In this document: positions 28,530 through 38,002 of the stretch, one piece after another
Layout of the letters: the number at the start of each line of letters is the position of its first letter
Position numbering within the stretch: the stretch's first letter is position 1
Assembly (NCBI RefSeq): GCF_018476645.1
Contig: NZ_JAHCTB010000006.1
Coordinates: 1-64,000, forward strand
From: Aequorivita echinoideorum
GTDB taxonomy: Bacteria > Bacteroidota > Bacteroidia > Flavobacteriales > Flavobacteriaceae
DNA: 64,000 nucleotides
Reading direction: 5' to 3'
Notes under the pieces: generated by a model
The model's database searches: none
What the model was told of the DNA's origin: nothing
Seen by the model: only the letters and a program-made list of their open reading frames with translations
Made by a program: the position numbers and the translations under genes

Positions 28530-29972
28530 TCAATTCGATTTTTTTAACCAATTTCCCGCGTACTCACAATCTTGATAATCTTGATTGATGCTGATGTATG
28601 TTTCATCAATTTTATCATTCTGCCAATCATTGATTACTTTAATCTGTTTTTCGCGAAGCGCCAATTTTTGTATTCTTTCATAATCTTTTACATAATCGGC
28701 GGGATGCTCTTGGTATTTTTTAGTAACGGTAAGAATTTTCAATTTGCTTTTGCCCGTATAATCGCGGTCTGTAATTACTTTTGAAAGTTCGCCTTCGGTA
28801 AGATTGTAAACCTGCGCACTCAGCGTGGGATCCATTTTGGTAAGGTCAAACTTGGTATCAAAACTTACAGGGTTGACTAATTGTCCGCCATTGTTGCGCG
28901 TTTCTTTGTCATCTGAAAATTGGCGTGCTGCCTCTGCAAAAGTCATTTCCCCTGAAGCTATTTTATTCCGAATATCTTCCATTTTTGTCTTTGCCTTGTC
29001 GATAGACTCCTGTGAAACTTCGGGAAACATCAAGATATGGCGCACATCCACTTCTTGACCTCTAATTTTTTCGACATAAAGAATATGGTAACCAAAATCT
29101 GTTTCAAAAGGTTCGCTTATTTCACCTTCCAACAGTGAAAATGCTGTGTCCTTAAACTCCTTTGCCCAAGGTGAATCTCTTTTCACTCCGGTATACAATC
29201 CACCCTTGGAGGCAGATCCCGGATCCTTTGAATATAAAACCGCTTTTGTTGAAAAACTAGCGCCGTTATCAATAATATCTGCACGAATTTGATTCAATTT
29301 TGAAATGACATCCTGTTTTGCTTTTTCGGTGACCTCTGGTTCTACCACAATTTGGGCAATTTCAATCTCGGCGCCAAAAACCGGACGTTCATCTTCAGGT
29401 ATCGAAAAGAAAAATGTTCTCGTCTCTTCTGGCGTCACCTCAAGTTTTTCAATTATTTTTTGCTGCATCAAATTGGCCAACTTTATATTTTTATTTACCT
29501 CAAACAAATCTTTTCGCAAATCTGCAATATTATCTTTTCTGTAATATTCAGCTACTTTTTCCTCAGAGCCCAATTCGCTTATCATATACTGCATTTGTTG
29601 GTCTATCATGCCATTTATTTCAGCATCCGGAACCATGATACTGTCCTGTTTTGCTTGGTGCGCATATAGTTTGTCCTCCATAAGCTTACCCATCAATTGG
29701 CAACGGGAAACGTCTTCTATGGAAACGCCTTGGCTTTTCATTTCAACGTAGGCCTTATCAATATCGCTATCAAGAATTACAAATTCTCCCACTACGGCAC
29801 TTACGCCTTCAGCTTTATAACGTTTAAATGGTTTAATGGAATCCTTTGCAAGTGGTTTAACAACCATTAGCGAATCATTGCTTTTTACAACGCCGGTGCT
29901 ATCTGCGGTAACTACCTCCTGTGCTTGTAGCCCAAAAGTGCCAAGTATTAAGAGCAGAAGCATTTTATTCAT
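28530..29972 (-). CDS. SurA-like parvulin peptidylprolyl isomerase
   Basis: 480 residues from the ATG at 29972; an upstream extension to 30029 would precede the signal peptide (MNKMLLLLILGTFGLQAQ). A SurA-type chaperone domain (about 60-180) is followed by two parvulin domains (about 185-300 and 300-400), the second with DVRHILMFPEVSQESIDKA, GEMTFAEAARQFSDD and NNGGQL. It probably assists outer-membrane protein folding in the periplasm. It overlaps the upstream gene by 8 bp. Confidence 0.93.
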   Translation of the reverse strand: MNKMLLLLILGTFGLQAQEVVTADSTGVVKSNDSLMVVKPLAKDSIKPFKRYKAEGVSAVVGEFVILDSDIDKAYVEMKSQGVSIEDVSRCQLMGKLMEDKLYAHQAKQDSIMVPDAEINGMIDQQMQYMISELGSEEKVAEYYRKDNIADLRKDLFEVNKNIKLANLMQQKIIEKLEVTPEETRTFFFSIPEDERPVFGAEIEIAQIVVEPEVTEKAKQDVISKLNQIRADIIDNGASFSTKAVLYSKDPGSASKGGLYTGVKRDSPWAKEFKDTAFSLLEGEISEPFETDFGYHILYVEKIRGQEVDVRHILMFPEVSQESIDKAKTKMEDIRNKIASGEMTFAEAARQFSDDKETRNNGGQLVNPVSFDTKFDLTKMDPTLSAQVYNLTEGELSKVITDRDYTGKSKLKILTVTKKYQEHPADYVKDYERIQKLALREKQIKVINDWQNDKIDETYISINQDYQDCEYAGNWLKKSN

Positions 29973-30819
29973 TACTGTATATTTCAAAATTGTTTGTATT
30001 AATTGCATCTTTTGTAATATCTGTTTCAAGTTTTTTTATGAGATCGAGTTTTCTCTTATTTAAGATTATTTGGGTAAGCGTGGGCTGAATATACGTTATC
30101 GGCGCATTATCGCCGGGATTTCGCACATCTTCAATTTTCACCAAATATACCCCCAATGAATCTTGCAATTGGGCAAAGTTAGACTTTTTTAATAACTGCT
30201 CATTGGTGGCCATTATAGGCAAAGCTTGTACCAAAACTTCTTTATTGACCCAAATGGAATCGTTAAAGTTATAAGATACAAACTGAAAATCCTGAGTACT
30301 AAGTGCTTCCCTATCCTTTTTATTAAATCTGTTGAATTTTTCGCGAACTTTTGCAAGCCCTTCATAATTGGGCGGAAGCTGAAGATAACGCATTTTCAGA
30401 AGTACGTCGTTCAATTTAAAATTCTCTTTATTGGCTTGATAATAATCTCGATATTCTTGAACCCCGATAGTACTATCAAGCTGCCGGCTCACAATTACGT
30501 TTTTGTATGCTTCAGTGTATAAATCGTTCTGGTATTCCTGAACAAGTTTTGAAAATTCATCAAGCTTTTCTGCCGAAAGATTAATTTTAGCTTGATCAAT
30601 AAGTAATTGCTGTGTCGCCCAACGGTTTATATAATTGGTTACAATGATTGTACTATCCGCTGCCGAAATATTCTCGGTTAGCAATTTCTGAATATCTTCT
30701 TCATATAAATAGGTATCGTTTACACGTGCCACTGCCGTTTTTTCCGCATCCTGTGTGAAGTAATCACACGATACCAAAACTGGCAGTAAAACGATTGTTA
30801 TGAAGAACGTTCTTATCAC
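29965..30819 (-). CDS. SurA N-terminal-like lipoprotein without PPIase domain
   Basis: 284 residues with lipobox LVSCDYF (Cys at about 18). ARVNDTYLYEEDIQKLL matches the start of SurA/PpiD chaperone domains and the helical region follows, but no parvulin motif is visible. It is likely a chaperone-only paralogue or holdase working with the two parvulins encoded on either side, with which it overlaps at both ends (4 and 8 bp). Confidence 0.82.
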   Translation of the reverse strand: MIRTFFITIVLLPVLVSCDYFTQDAEKTAVARVNDTYLYEEDIQKLLTENISAADSTIIVTNYINRWATQQLLIDQAKINLSAEKLDEFSKLVQEYQNDLYTEAYKNVIVSRQLDSTIGVQEYRDYYQANKENFKLNDVLLKMRYLQLPPNYEGLAKVREKFNRFNKKDREALSTQDFQFVSYNFNDSIWVNKEVLVQALPIMATNEQLLKKSNFAQLQDSLGVYLVKIEDVRNPGDNAPITYIQPTLTQIILNKRKLDLIKKLETDITKDAINTNNFEIYSNE

Positions 30820-32771
30820 TTCAGCTCTTTCTTGATTTTTTTAAGGGATTTTTTATTGACCTCAACCACATATTTATTATGAAGACTTTCCATCCAATTT
30901 TTCTCAAGTTCATTTTGGTAGTCGCTCAACGCTTTTCCTTTTACATCTTCAAGTGATTTTGCACCTGCGGGCAAAACATGCTTTACATTTACTACAATGT
31001 AAGAATCGTTGTTTTTGTAAATGTCAGAGACACCTTTTTTCATATTAAGATTTTCAGGAATCTCCCTTTGGCCAGCCTCAAAGGTGCCTTGGGTTAAAAT
31101 TACATTAACCTTTTCACCAGTATTTAGCGCAGCTTTTACTTCCTCGCCTGTTTTACCATTTGAAAACATTTCCTTCGCCTGCTTCGCAAAATCATTTGAG
31201 TTTGAAGAAATTATTTCCGCTTCAACGCGCTGTTTCCATTGATAATTGTTTTTATTGTTTTGAAAGAATTTTTCAAGACCCAATGAATCCGTTTTCGCCT
31301 TTTGCCAAATATTCTTGTTCATCACATCAAAAATCAATAGTCCATCACGATATTCGTTCAGAATCGCGGCGTAATCTTCATTTTCAACTTCCAGTCTTTC
31401 TTTGAAATATTCTTTAAGTTGCTGTGTTTCAAATTCATCATACATATCCACAAGCAACGTTTCCTTCATTTTATATGGCTTGTTGAAGCGCTGACGGCCA
31501 GCGATGTATTTTGCAAAATCCCTGTAATCAGACTTTTTATCGCCAATGGTGAAAAGCACTTTATTTTCTGAATCTGGAATGCTGTCCATGGTCCATCTTC
31601 TTTTTAAAACCTCGTCCGTAAGATAGGTATCGAAATAAGGAAGATAGCTTTGTCCTTTTTTGAAACCGTATTTTTCCTTAATCTGTTTATTAACGGCGTT
31701 TGTCACAATTTTTGAACGGTCACCGTCCGCAACTCTTTTCTCTAGCATTTCACGCTCCTGCTCATACGTTTGCGCAGGCAGTTTTTCATCAAGGCGAATT
31801 ATATGCCATCCAAAATCGGTTTTCACGGGCTTACTTAAATCACCAGCATTTTTGAGCGCGTAAGCAGCATTTTCAAATTCGGTAGAGCGAAGGTCACCTT
31901 TGCTAAACGCATTGAGCTTTCCGCCTTTTACTGCTGAATTTTTATCGTCTGAATATTGTTTAGCAAGACTTTCAAAAGATTCACCCTGCTTCAGCATCGC
32001 CGCAATTTCATTGATTCTTTCTTTGGGATCAAAGGTACGGGTGCTCTCGTTATCGGAAATCATAATGTGCGAAACCGAAATCTTTGGTTCCTTTTTTCGG
32101 CGGTCTTCCACTTTTATAATATGGTAACCAAAACGCGTTCTTACAATTTCTGAAATTTCGCCTTTTTTGGTATTATAAGCTGCCGTTTCAAAAGGATAAA
32201 CCATTGTAAACACTGAAAAATAACCCAAATTACCACCAGATTCCTTTGCGCCGGGCTCTTCGGAATTTGCCTTAGCGAGTTCGGTAAAATCCTCACCCTT
32301 TAAAGCTCTTTCGCGAATGGATTTTATTTTGTTATAGGCGGCAAGCGTATCCTGTGGAACCGACTCGTAATCTGTCCGAATTAAAATATGTGATGCTTTT
32401 ATTTCTTCCAGACTCCGCTCGTAAGCCTCTTTCGCCAAGCCTTCGGTTACTTTTTCCTCAAAGATATAATTTCTGGAAAGTTGGTCACGGTATTGTGAAA
32501 ATTCAGTTACATAGGTTTTTTCAGTATCAAGTCCTTGGGCTTTCGCTTCTGCAATTTTCAATTTGTAATCTATAAATAATTGGAGGTAGCTGTCAATATC
32601 CTTTTGGGATTCATCCTGGACCAGCTCCAGATTTTTCTTATAAACACGCTTAAATTCATTTGAATAAACTGGGTTTCCGTCTATGGTCAATAAAACTTCT
32701 TTTTTGCTTTGCGAAAATCCCGCGGTTGTAGCCGTGACGAACAAAAGAAAAAGCAGACTGTATTTTTTCAT
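30816..32771 (-). CDS. Periplasmic peptidylprolyl isomerase with two parvulin domains
   Basis: 651 residues from ATG 32771, whose signal peptide is MKKYSLLFLLFVTATTAGFSQ. The 33-residue extension to 32870 is judged untranslated. N-terminal chaperone helices (about 25-120) are followed by tandem parvulin domains (ASHILIRTDYESVPQDT ... GGNLGYFS; VSHIMISDNESTRTFDPK ... GGKLNAFSKGDL). The last 300 residues are helical and lysine-rich, of no recognised family. First gene of the operon PPIase-lipoprotein-SurA-MoxR. Confidence 0.92.
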   Translation of the reverse strand: MKKYSLLFLLFVTATTAGFSQSKKEVLLTIDGNPVYSNEFKRVYKKNLELVQDESQKDIDSYLQLFIDYKLKIAEAKAQGLDTEKTYVTEFSQYRDQLSRNYIFEEKVTEGLAKEAYERSLEEIKASHILIRTDYESVPQDTLAAYNKIKSIRERALKGEDFTELAKANSEEPGAKESGGNLGYFSVFTMVYPFETAAYNTKKGEISEIVRTRFGYHIIKVEDRRKKEPKISVSHIMISDNESTRTFDPKERINEIAAMLKQGESFESLAKQYSDDKNSAVKGGKLNAFSKGDLRSTEFENAAYALKNAGDLSKPVKTDFGWHIIRLDEKLPAQTYEQEREMLEKRVADGDRSKIVTNAVNKQIKEKYGFKKGQSYLPYFDTYLTDEVLKRRWTMDSIPDSENKVLFTIGDKKSDYRDFAKYIAGRQRFNKPYKMKETLLVDMYDEFETQQLKEYFKERLEVENEDYAAILNEYRDGLLIFDVMNKNIWQKAKTDSLGLEKFFQNNKNNYQWKQRVEAEIISSNSNDFAKQAKEMFSNGKTGEEVKAALNTGEKVNVILTQGTFEAGQREIPENLNMKKGVSDIYKNNDSYIVVNVKHVLPAGAKSLEDVKGKALSDYQNELEKNWMESLHNKYVVEVNKKSLKKIKKELK

Positions 32772-32839
32772 TTTTACCGAATTATTTATATAATTTTTTT
32801 GAAGTGATGCGCACCATCCAAAATTTGCGCGCAAGGCTG

Positions 32840-32847
32840 CAAAAATA
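32840..32847 (-). promoter_or_regulatory. -7 box of the PPIase operon promoter
   Basis: Minus-strand TATTTTTG, exact consensus, giving a leader of about 60 bases. A minus-strand TTG lies 25 bases upstream, longer than usual. Confidence 0.4.
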
Positions 32848-33017
32848 ATAAAAAGCTTGGTTAGCCGCATACCAATTGCAAACGAATTTTAAGCCAACAT
32901 AGTGTACCGCACGGTGCTAAATGATTTCGATTATGTAAATTGCAAACGCTTTTCAATTCAAAATTTAAAAATCCGCTTTGATAAAATATTTTGAGTACGA
33001 AGCGGCACTAGGCTACG

Positions 33018-33257
33018 ATGGGAAAAAGAATAAAAATGATTTGGGATTTTAGGGGCGAAAACGGTGCGCTAACTGCGAAGCATCATGAAAAACATTTGGC
33101 AGAATATGCCGAAAGTGAAAATTTGGAAGAAACCATCACCGGCACGCAGTCTTATTCTCCAACGCATCATGCCGCTTTTATGGTGGTGAATGAAGGAATG
33201 GTGGCTTCGTTACGCGAAATTTTGAAACCGCACCGTGGCCAAATTTATGAGGAATAA
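33018..33257 (+). CDS. Small conserved hypothetical protein
   Basis: 79 residues, or 73 if the second Met (MIWDFRGENGA) is used. No domain I recognise. It is hydrophilic, with repeated histidines (KHHEKHLAEYAE, SPTHHAAFMVV), and no signal peptide or membrane segment. From memory similar short proteins occur in other flavobacteria. It stands alone between divergent and co-directional genes. Confidence 0.7.
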   Translation: MGKRIKMIWDFRGENGALTAKHHEKHLAEYAESENLEETITGTQSYSPTHHAAFMVVNEGMVASLREILKPHRGQIYEE

Positions 33258-33405
33258 AATTTCGTAAAATTCCTCAGGTCTATTTAATTTTTTTAGTTTT
33301 GATTTATCTATAACTTCTTATAATACTTCCAATTGCTGGTATTATTTTTCTGAAAAGTTTAATTTTTATAGTAATATTGCGCTTCAAATAAAAAAAAATG
33401 CTGAT

Positions 33406-33921
33406 ATGAGATTTTTAAAAATTGCAATCTTTTTTATAGGAATTAGCACCTTCGCACAAAGCAAAGTGGGCGCGGTGGACGTAGAATATATCCTCTCTCA
33501 AATGCCAGAACTTGAAAATGTGCAGACCCAACTTGAAACTTACGGCAAGCAACTGGATGTTGATTTGAATAAAAAGTTGGATGAATATAAAAAATTGGCA
33601 GATGAATGGAAAAATGGGGAAGCCACTTTTACTGCCGAACAAAAAAAGGAAAAGCAAACTGCATTGATTAATCTGGAAGCCGATATTCAGAAATTTCAAC
33701 AAAATGGTGCAAAATTGATGGATTTAAAAAGAAATGAATTTTTGTCCCCTCTTTATAAAAAAATAGGCGATGCCCTTGAAAAAGTGGCTTCAACGCAAGG
33801 CTACACACAAGTTTTGCAAACCAATCAAGATATGGTTTACTTAGACCCCAATTATGATTTAACATTGCCCATAATTAAAGAAATGGGTATAGTAATAAAG
33901 GAACAAACCACGCAGGATTAA
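33406..33921 (+). CDS. OmpH/Skp-family periplasmic chaperone
   Basis: 171 residues with a signal peptide ending STFAQ (about 1-17). SKVGAVDVEYILSQMPELENVQTQL is the typical Skp start. Residues 40-115 form the charged coiled-coil tentacle, and LDPNYDLTLPIIKEMGI ends the body. Skp trimers hold unfolded outer-membrane proteins. It is monocistronic and ends in a strong terminator. Confidence 0.92.
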   Translation: MRFLKIAIFFIGISTFAQSKVGAVDVEYILSQMPELENVQTQLETYGKQLDVDLNKKLDEYKKLADEWKNGEATFTAEQKKEKQTALINLEADIQKFQQNGAKLMDLKRNEFLSPLYKKIGDALEKVASTQGYTQVLQTNQDMVYLDPNYDLTLPIIKEMGIVIKEQTTQD

Positions 33922-33936
33922 CCAAACCCTTATTCC

Positions 33937-33970
33937 AAAAAAAAGCGCTGAAATTTCAGCGCTTTTTTTA
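33937..33970. terminator. Bidirectional terminator
   Basis: A perfect palindrome AGCGCTGAAATTTCAGCGCT (33944-33963) flanked by A and T runs, between the Skp gene and convergent guaB. Confidence 0.93.
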
Positions 33971-33982
33971 TTTCTCAAAATA

Positions 33983-35455
33983 TTATCTACTGTAATTAGG
34001 CGCTTCTTTGGTAATGGTAACGTCGTGCGGGTGGCTTTCGGCTATTCCGGAAAAAGTAATTTTCACAAATTTTCCGTGCTCCTTCAATGTTTCAATATCT
34101 TTAGCGCCGCAATACCCCATCCCGGCGCGCAGACCGCCAATAAATTGGGTCATACTCTCCACAAGTTCACCCTTGTAAGGCACACGCCCCACGATCCCTT
34201 CTGGAACCAATTTTTTGATGTCATCCTCAACATCCTGGAAATATCTATCTTTTGAGCCTTGCTTCATCGCTTCAACGGAACCCATACCGCGATATGATTT
34301 GAACTTTCTTCCTTCATATATAATAGTTTCCCCCGGAGACTCTTTAGTTCCTGCCAATAGCGACCCCAACATTACGGAGTCCGCGCCAGCTGCAATTGCC
34401 TTTGGAATATCACCCGTATATCGAATTCCACCATCTGCAATTACGGGAACGCCGCTTCCTTTTATTGCAGCGGCAACTTCCAATACCGCACTAAATTGTG
34501 GAAAACCGACTCCCGCCACCACGCGAGTTGTACAAATGGAACCGGGCCCAATTCCAACTTTAACGGCATCCGCACCGGCTTCAACAAGATATTTTGCAGC
34601 TTCAGGCGTGGCAATATTCCCTACCACAACATCCAGCTCCGGAAATTTTTTCTTCACTTGCTTTAAAACTTCCACAACACCTCGTGTGTGCCCATGCGCA
34701 GTGTCAATAATTACGGCATCAATCTGTGCATTTACCAAAGCTTCGGCGCGCTCAACGGCATCAGCGGTAACGCCAAGGGCTGCCGCTACGCGGAGTCTTC
34801 CAAATTTATCCTTATTGGCAATGGGTTTCTGGGTAAGCTTTGTTATATCCCGAAAAGTGATCAAACCCAATAATTTTCCAGAATCATCAACAACGGGAAG
34901 CTTTTCAATTTTATTTTGCTGAAGAATAATTTCTGCCTCTTTCAACGATGTTCCTTGCGCTACGGTGACTAAATTTTCAGAAGTCATCACCTCACTTAAC
35001 TCACGTTTTAGGTTTTTTTCAAAACGAAGGTCACGGTTGGTGACAATTCCTATCAATTTTCCGGCATCATCTGTTATTGGAATTCCGCCAATACTGTATT
35101 CCCGCATTGTATTTTGCGCATCGCCCACAGTATTTTCTCTACGCAGCGTAACGGGGTCTATAATCATTCCGCTTTCGGCACGCTTCACTTTTCGTACTTC
35201 CGCAGCTTGTTGCTCGATGGTCATATTTTTATGAAGCACTCCTATTCCACCCTCGCGGGCAATAGCAATTGCCATCGCACTTTCCGTAACCGTATCCATT
35301 GCCGCGGAAACGATGGGCACATTTAGCGTAATATTGCGTGAAAACTTTGTGGAAATGGAAACTTCTCGCGGTAGGATTTCGGAATATGCCGGTACTAAAA
35401 GTACATCGTCATAAGTAAGGCCTTCTCCAAGAATTTTGTTGTCGTGTGCAGTCAT
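33983..35455 (-). CDS. guaB: Inosine-5'-monophosphate dehydrogenase
   Basis: 490 residues. It makes XMP from IMP in guanine synthesis. The TIM barrel is interrupted by two CBS domains (about 95-210). The catalytic loop [17 protein letters not shown] contains the active-site Cys, and [31 protein letters not shown] and the flap [10 protein letters not shown] are complete. It appears monocistronic. Confidence 0.98.
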   Translation of the reverse strand: MTAHDNKILGEGLTYDDVLLVPAYSEILPREVSISTKFSRNITLNVPIVSAAMDTVTESAMAIAIAREGGIGVLHKNMTIEQQAAEVRKVKRAESGMIIDPVTLRRENTVGDAQNTMREYSIGGIPITDDAGKLIGIVTNRDLRFEKNLKRELSEVMTSENLVTVAQGTSLKEAEIILQQNKIEKLPVVDDSGKLLGLITFRDITKLTQKPIANKDKFGRLRVAAALGVTADAVERAEALVNAQIDAVIIDTAHGHTRGVVEVLKQVKKKFPELDVVVGNIATPEAAKYLVEAGADAVKVGIGPGSICTTRVVAGVGFPQFSAVLEVAAAIKGSGVPVIADGGIRYTGDIPKAIAAGADSVMLGSLLAGTKESPGETIIYEGRKFKSYRGMGSVEAMKQGSKDRYFQDVEDDIKKLVPEGIVGRVPYKGELVESMTQFIGGLRAGMGYCGAKDIETLKEHGKFVKITFSGIAESHPHDVTITKEAPNYSR

Positions 35456-35510
35456 TGCAATTAATTTTTTTCCGAAGAATACGGATGTGTGGATACATTT
35501 TAATTGCGTG

Positions 35511-35518
35511 CAAATTTA
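35511..35518 (-). promoter_or_regulatory. -7 box of guaB promoter
   Basis: Minus-strand TAAATTTG, exact consensus, 56 bases upstream of guaB. No good -33 partner. Confidence 0.4.
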
Positions 35519-35691
35519 CACATTAAATGTTAGATAACCATTGTTTTGAGCAACTCCTTTAGTATAAATTATTACGCAGTGGAAATTGTAATTTTAATTC
35601 AATCTAAACATAAACTATTGTGAAATAACTATTTAAATTGATTCCAAATGATTCAATACTTAAATTTATAAAAAACAAAAAAAGAAATAGT

Positions 35692-35940
35692 ATGTCTATC
35701 AGATTAGGAAATAGTTGTCTCAATTGCGAAAACTTGCTCACAAATAAAACTTGTAAGATTCACGGTGTTAAAGTGGATTCTAACTACACTTGCGATAGCT
35801 TTAGTATGAAAGCTGCATTAAAAGATGATCCCAATTGCGTGACTTGCGCTCGATACCAAGGCCCGACCTGCGCCAATCCGCAAAAGGCCGCACCCGGAAT
35901 GTTATGTTCCCATTGGGCACCCCAAAATGCTTCGGCTTAA
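35692..35940 (+). CDS. Small two-module cysteine-rich protein
   Basis: 82 residues from ATG 35692 (an upstream TTG at 35638 is open but unlikely). Eight cysteines fall into two tandem modules: CxxC-x8-C-x12-C (SCLNC ... KTC ... YTC) and CxxC-x7-C-x10-C (NCVTC ... PTC ... MLC). The linker is YTCDSFSMKAALKDDPN. No signal peptide. The pattern suggests two zinc sites or a metal cluster, and the protein is soluble and probably cytoplasmic. I do not recognise a named family. It ends two bases before the convergent haem-binding gene. Confidence 0.78.
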   Translation: MSIRLGNSCLNCENLLTNKTCKIHGVKVDSNYTCDSFSMKAALKDDPNCVTCARYQGPTCANPQKAAPGMLCSHWAPQNASA

Positions 35941-35942
35941 AT

Positions 35943-36416
35943 CTACCTTGAAGAAACCTGAAGTTGATTTCTATACTGTAATCTCGCAACCCCTGCCCAT
36001 TGCAGCAAGAGTGTTGTGTTTTCAGGTGACAAATTTCCGTGAATAATTGTGTAGGATTGCAATGGCATTTCACCATTTTCTACTTCTTCCACAAGTTCCT
36101 CAAGTTTGTGTTCTTTCTTTTTAAGTGAATAGGATTTCCATTCGGAAACGTTGAAATGTTCCTTTCCTTCAGCGATGTGGTCTGCCAGCCAAAATGAAAT
36201 AGGTGCAATTTCAGCATACCAGGGGTATTGCGTTTGATTGCTATGGCAGTCGTAACAATTTTCCCTCAAAATTGCTGACACCTGCGCCGAAGGTTTGGTT
36301 TCGGCCTCAAAAGATTGTATGCTATTATAACCGCCATTATTGCGTTCGGGTCTAATAAACTGAATAATGATGAAGGAAATAAGCAAAAAAATCAATAAAG
36401 GGCGAAAAATTTTCAT
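35943..36416 (-). CDS. Haem-binding domain protein (c-type CxxCH)
   Basis: 157 residues with an N-terminal membrane anchor or signal (about 3-21). One CxxCH site is present, in ENCYDCHSNQTQYPWYAEIAP, the hallmark of the small haem-binding domain family common in Bacteroidota, followed by FWLADHIAEGKEHFNVSEW. Probably a membrane-tethered periplasmic mono-haem protein. Redox partner unknown. Confidence 0.88.
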   Translation of the reverse strand: MKIFRPLLIFLLISFIIIQFIRPERNNGGYNSIQSFEAETKPSAQVSAILRENCYDCHSNQTQYPWYAEIAPISFWLADHIAEGKEHFNVSEWKSYSLKKKEHKLEELVEEVENGEMPLQSYTIIHGNLSPENTTLLLQWAGVARLQYRNQLQVSSR

Positions 36417-36459
36417 TTTAAAAATATATACTAAATGAGGTTGTTATGAAAATAGTCCG

Positions 36460-38001
36460 TTATTTTTTTTGCGTTTTCAAATAAGCAATAATTGCCTTCC
36501 GAATATCACCTCCAAGTTCATTTTCATTAGGGATATAAAGCTTTATTACTCCAGGATTTTTTTCGGTCAAAAATGGAATATCCAGTCCCTTTAAAAGATA
36601 ATCGCTAAAGGCAACTGTGTAAACTTTTGCTGCTGCTATAGGTTTTCCATCGATCAACCATTCCCCACTATTATTTTCTGAAATTTTATAACGCTGAAGA
36701 TAAGCGCCACTACCTTTTTTTTGTTTTCCGAAATTTAGTACTTCTTTAAGAAGTGAGCCTTTAATATCAACTTTTACCACACTTCCGCCAAAAGGCAAAA
36801 TTCTGAAAATATCACGGCTTACCAATTGCCCGGCAAGCATGTCATCAATACGTATAGAACCCCCATTTACGAGGGCGGCATCTACTTTATCCTGAAAAGA
36901 ATATGCCATGGAACGTGTAATCAATCCGCCTAAATTTGTTTGTTGGCTTCGGTTTTCTGCATCGCGGCCATCTAGTGGAATGGCGGGATTATAAATAACC
37001 TCATCCGGTTTTTCTACAACATTTTGAAGACTTTCATCTAATTTTTCAGTCCATTTGTTGACCACGCGCTCCACTTTTGCCTCCGATGGAATTTTATCGG
37101 TTACAGGCACAAGCTCAGAATTTATATGAAGATACTTTGTTCGTAAGTTGAAAATAAGCGTGTGCACATACACACTTTTCGCATTGGCATCTGCCTTCGC
37201 TATCATCGTTCTTCCCTGTCTTTCCAATATATTAAAATGCTCGTGGCCACCCATAATCAAAGGTAGTTCCTGATTTCTCTTTGCAATTTCAATATCATCA
37301 TTAATGCTAACGTGCGTAAGCCCTACCACAAAATCTGATTTTTCGATTGCGATATCGTAAGCTCTTTCGGCATTTTGAAAAATATCCCCATAATAAACAT
37401 ATGGCTGTGGATTTGACGGCAACGTAACGCTGAAAACCCCAAACCGCAACTGATTGCCGTCAGCATCCATCGCGGTAAATGTGCTATAGTCTGAAACTGG
37501 AACATTACTGAATTCCCATTTGGTTGTAAAAGGCTCTACCCCATTTTCCGTTACATGACGGACGTTTGCCGAAGTCCAAGTGAATTTTGATTCATTCAAG
37601 CGTTTTTGCAAATCTTTTTCGCTTAAATCAAATTCATGATTCCCGAAGGTAGCAAGATCAAAATCCATTGAATTCATTACATCTATCATTTGTTTGCCGT
37701 TCAACTTTTCACCATCCACCTCCAAAGTTCCCAAAAGAGAAGGATTCAAAAAATCGCCCGCCATAAAAAGATATGTATTGGGAAAATCCTGTTTTATAGA
37801 GTCACGGATGTGTGCCACGCGCGCCAAACCCCCATATTCACCACCGTTTATGGGTGCAATTTCATAAACATCATTAAGCTGTACAAATTTTAGTGTAACA
37901 ACCCCGGCTCCCTTTATGGGATCTACGACCGTGGGTTCTAAAAGTGTACAACTTGCTGAAAATAAACCTATAAAAAATGATGCAAGTAAAGCTCTTTTCA
38001 T
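36460..38001 (-). CDS. 5'-nucleotidase/metallophosphatase lipoprotein
   Basis: 513 residues from ATG 38001, whose lipoprotein signal is MKRALLASFFIGLFSASC. The longer frame to 38079 overlaps the HMG-CoA lyase gene. The metallophosphatase domain (about 40-300) shows AGDFLNPS, FGNHEFDL and MGGHEH. The first metal motif is LNDVYEI where UshA has a DxH motif. The C-terminal 5'-nucleotidase domain (about 330-490) has NGGSIRIDD and FRILPFGGSVV. It probably dephosphorylates nucleotides outside the cytoplasm. Confidence 0.92.
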   Translation of the reverse strand: MKRALLASFFIGLFSASCTLLEPTVVDPIKGAGVVTLKFVQLNDVYEIAPINGGEYGGLARVAHIRDSIKQDFPNTYLFMAGDFLNPSLLGTLEVDGEKLNGKQMIDVMNSMDFDLATFGNHEFDLSEKDLQKRLNESKFTWTSANVRHVTENGVEPFTTKWEFSNVPVSDYSTFTAMDADGNQLRFGVFSVTLPSNPQPYVYYGDIFQNAERAYDIAIEKSDFVVGLTHVSINDDIEIAKRNQELPLIMGGHEHFNILERQGRTMIAKADANAKSVYVHTLIFNLRTKYLHINSELVPVTDKIPSEAKVERVVNKWTEKLDESLQNVVEKPDEVIYNPAIPLDGRDAENRSQQTNLGGLITRSMAYSFQDKVDAALVNGGSIRIDDMLAGQLVSRDIFRILPFGGSVVKVDIKGSLLKEVLNFGKQKKGSGAYLQRYKISENNSGEWLIDGKPIAAAKVYTVAFSDYLLKGLDIPFLTEKNPGVIKLYIPNENELGGDIRKAIIAYLKTQKK

Positions 38002-38002
38002 T

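Noticed and set aside
34215-34922. Long plus-strand frame inside guaB
   Set aside because: It is the shadow of a highly conserved gene; Ser/Pro/Thr-rich composition is typical of an antisense frame.
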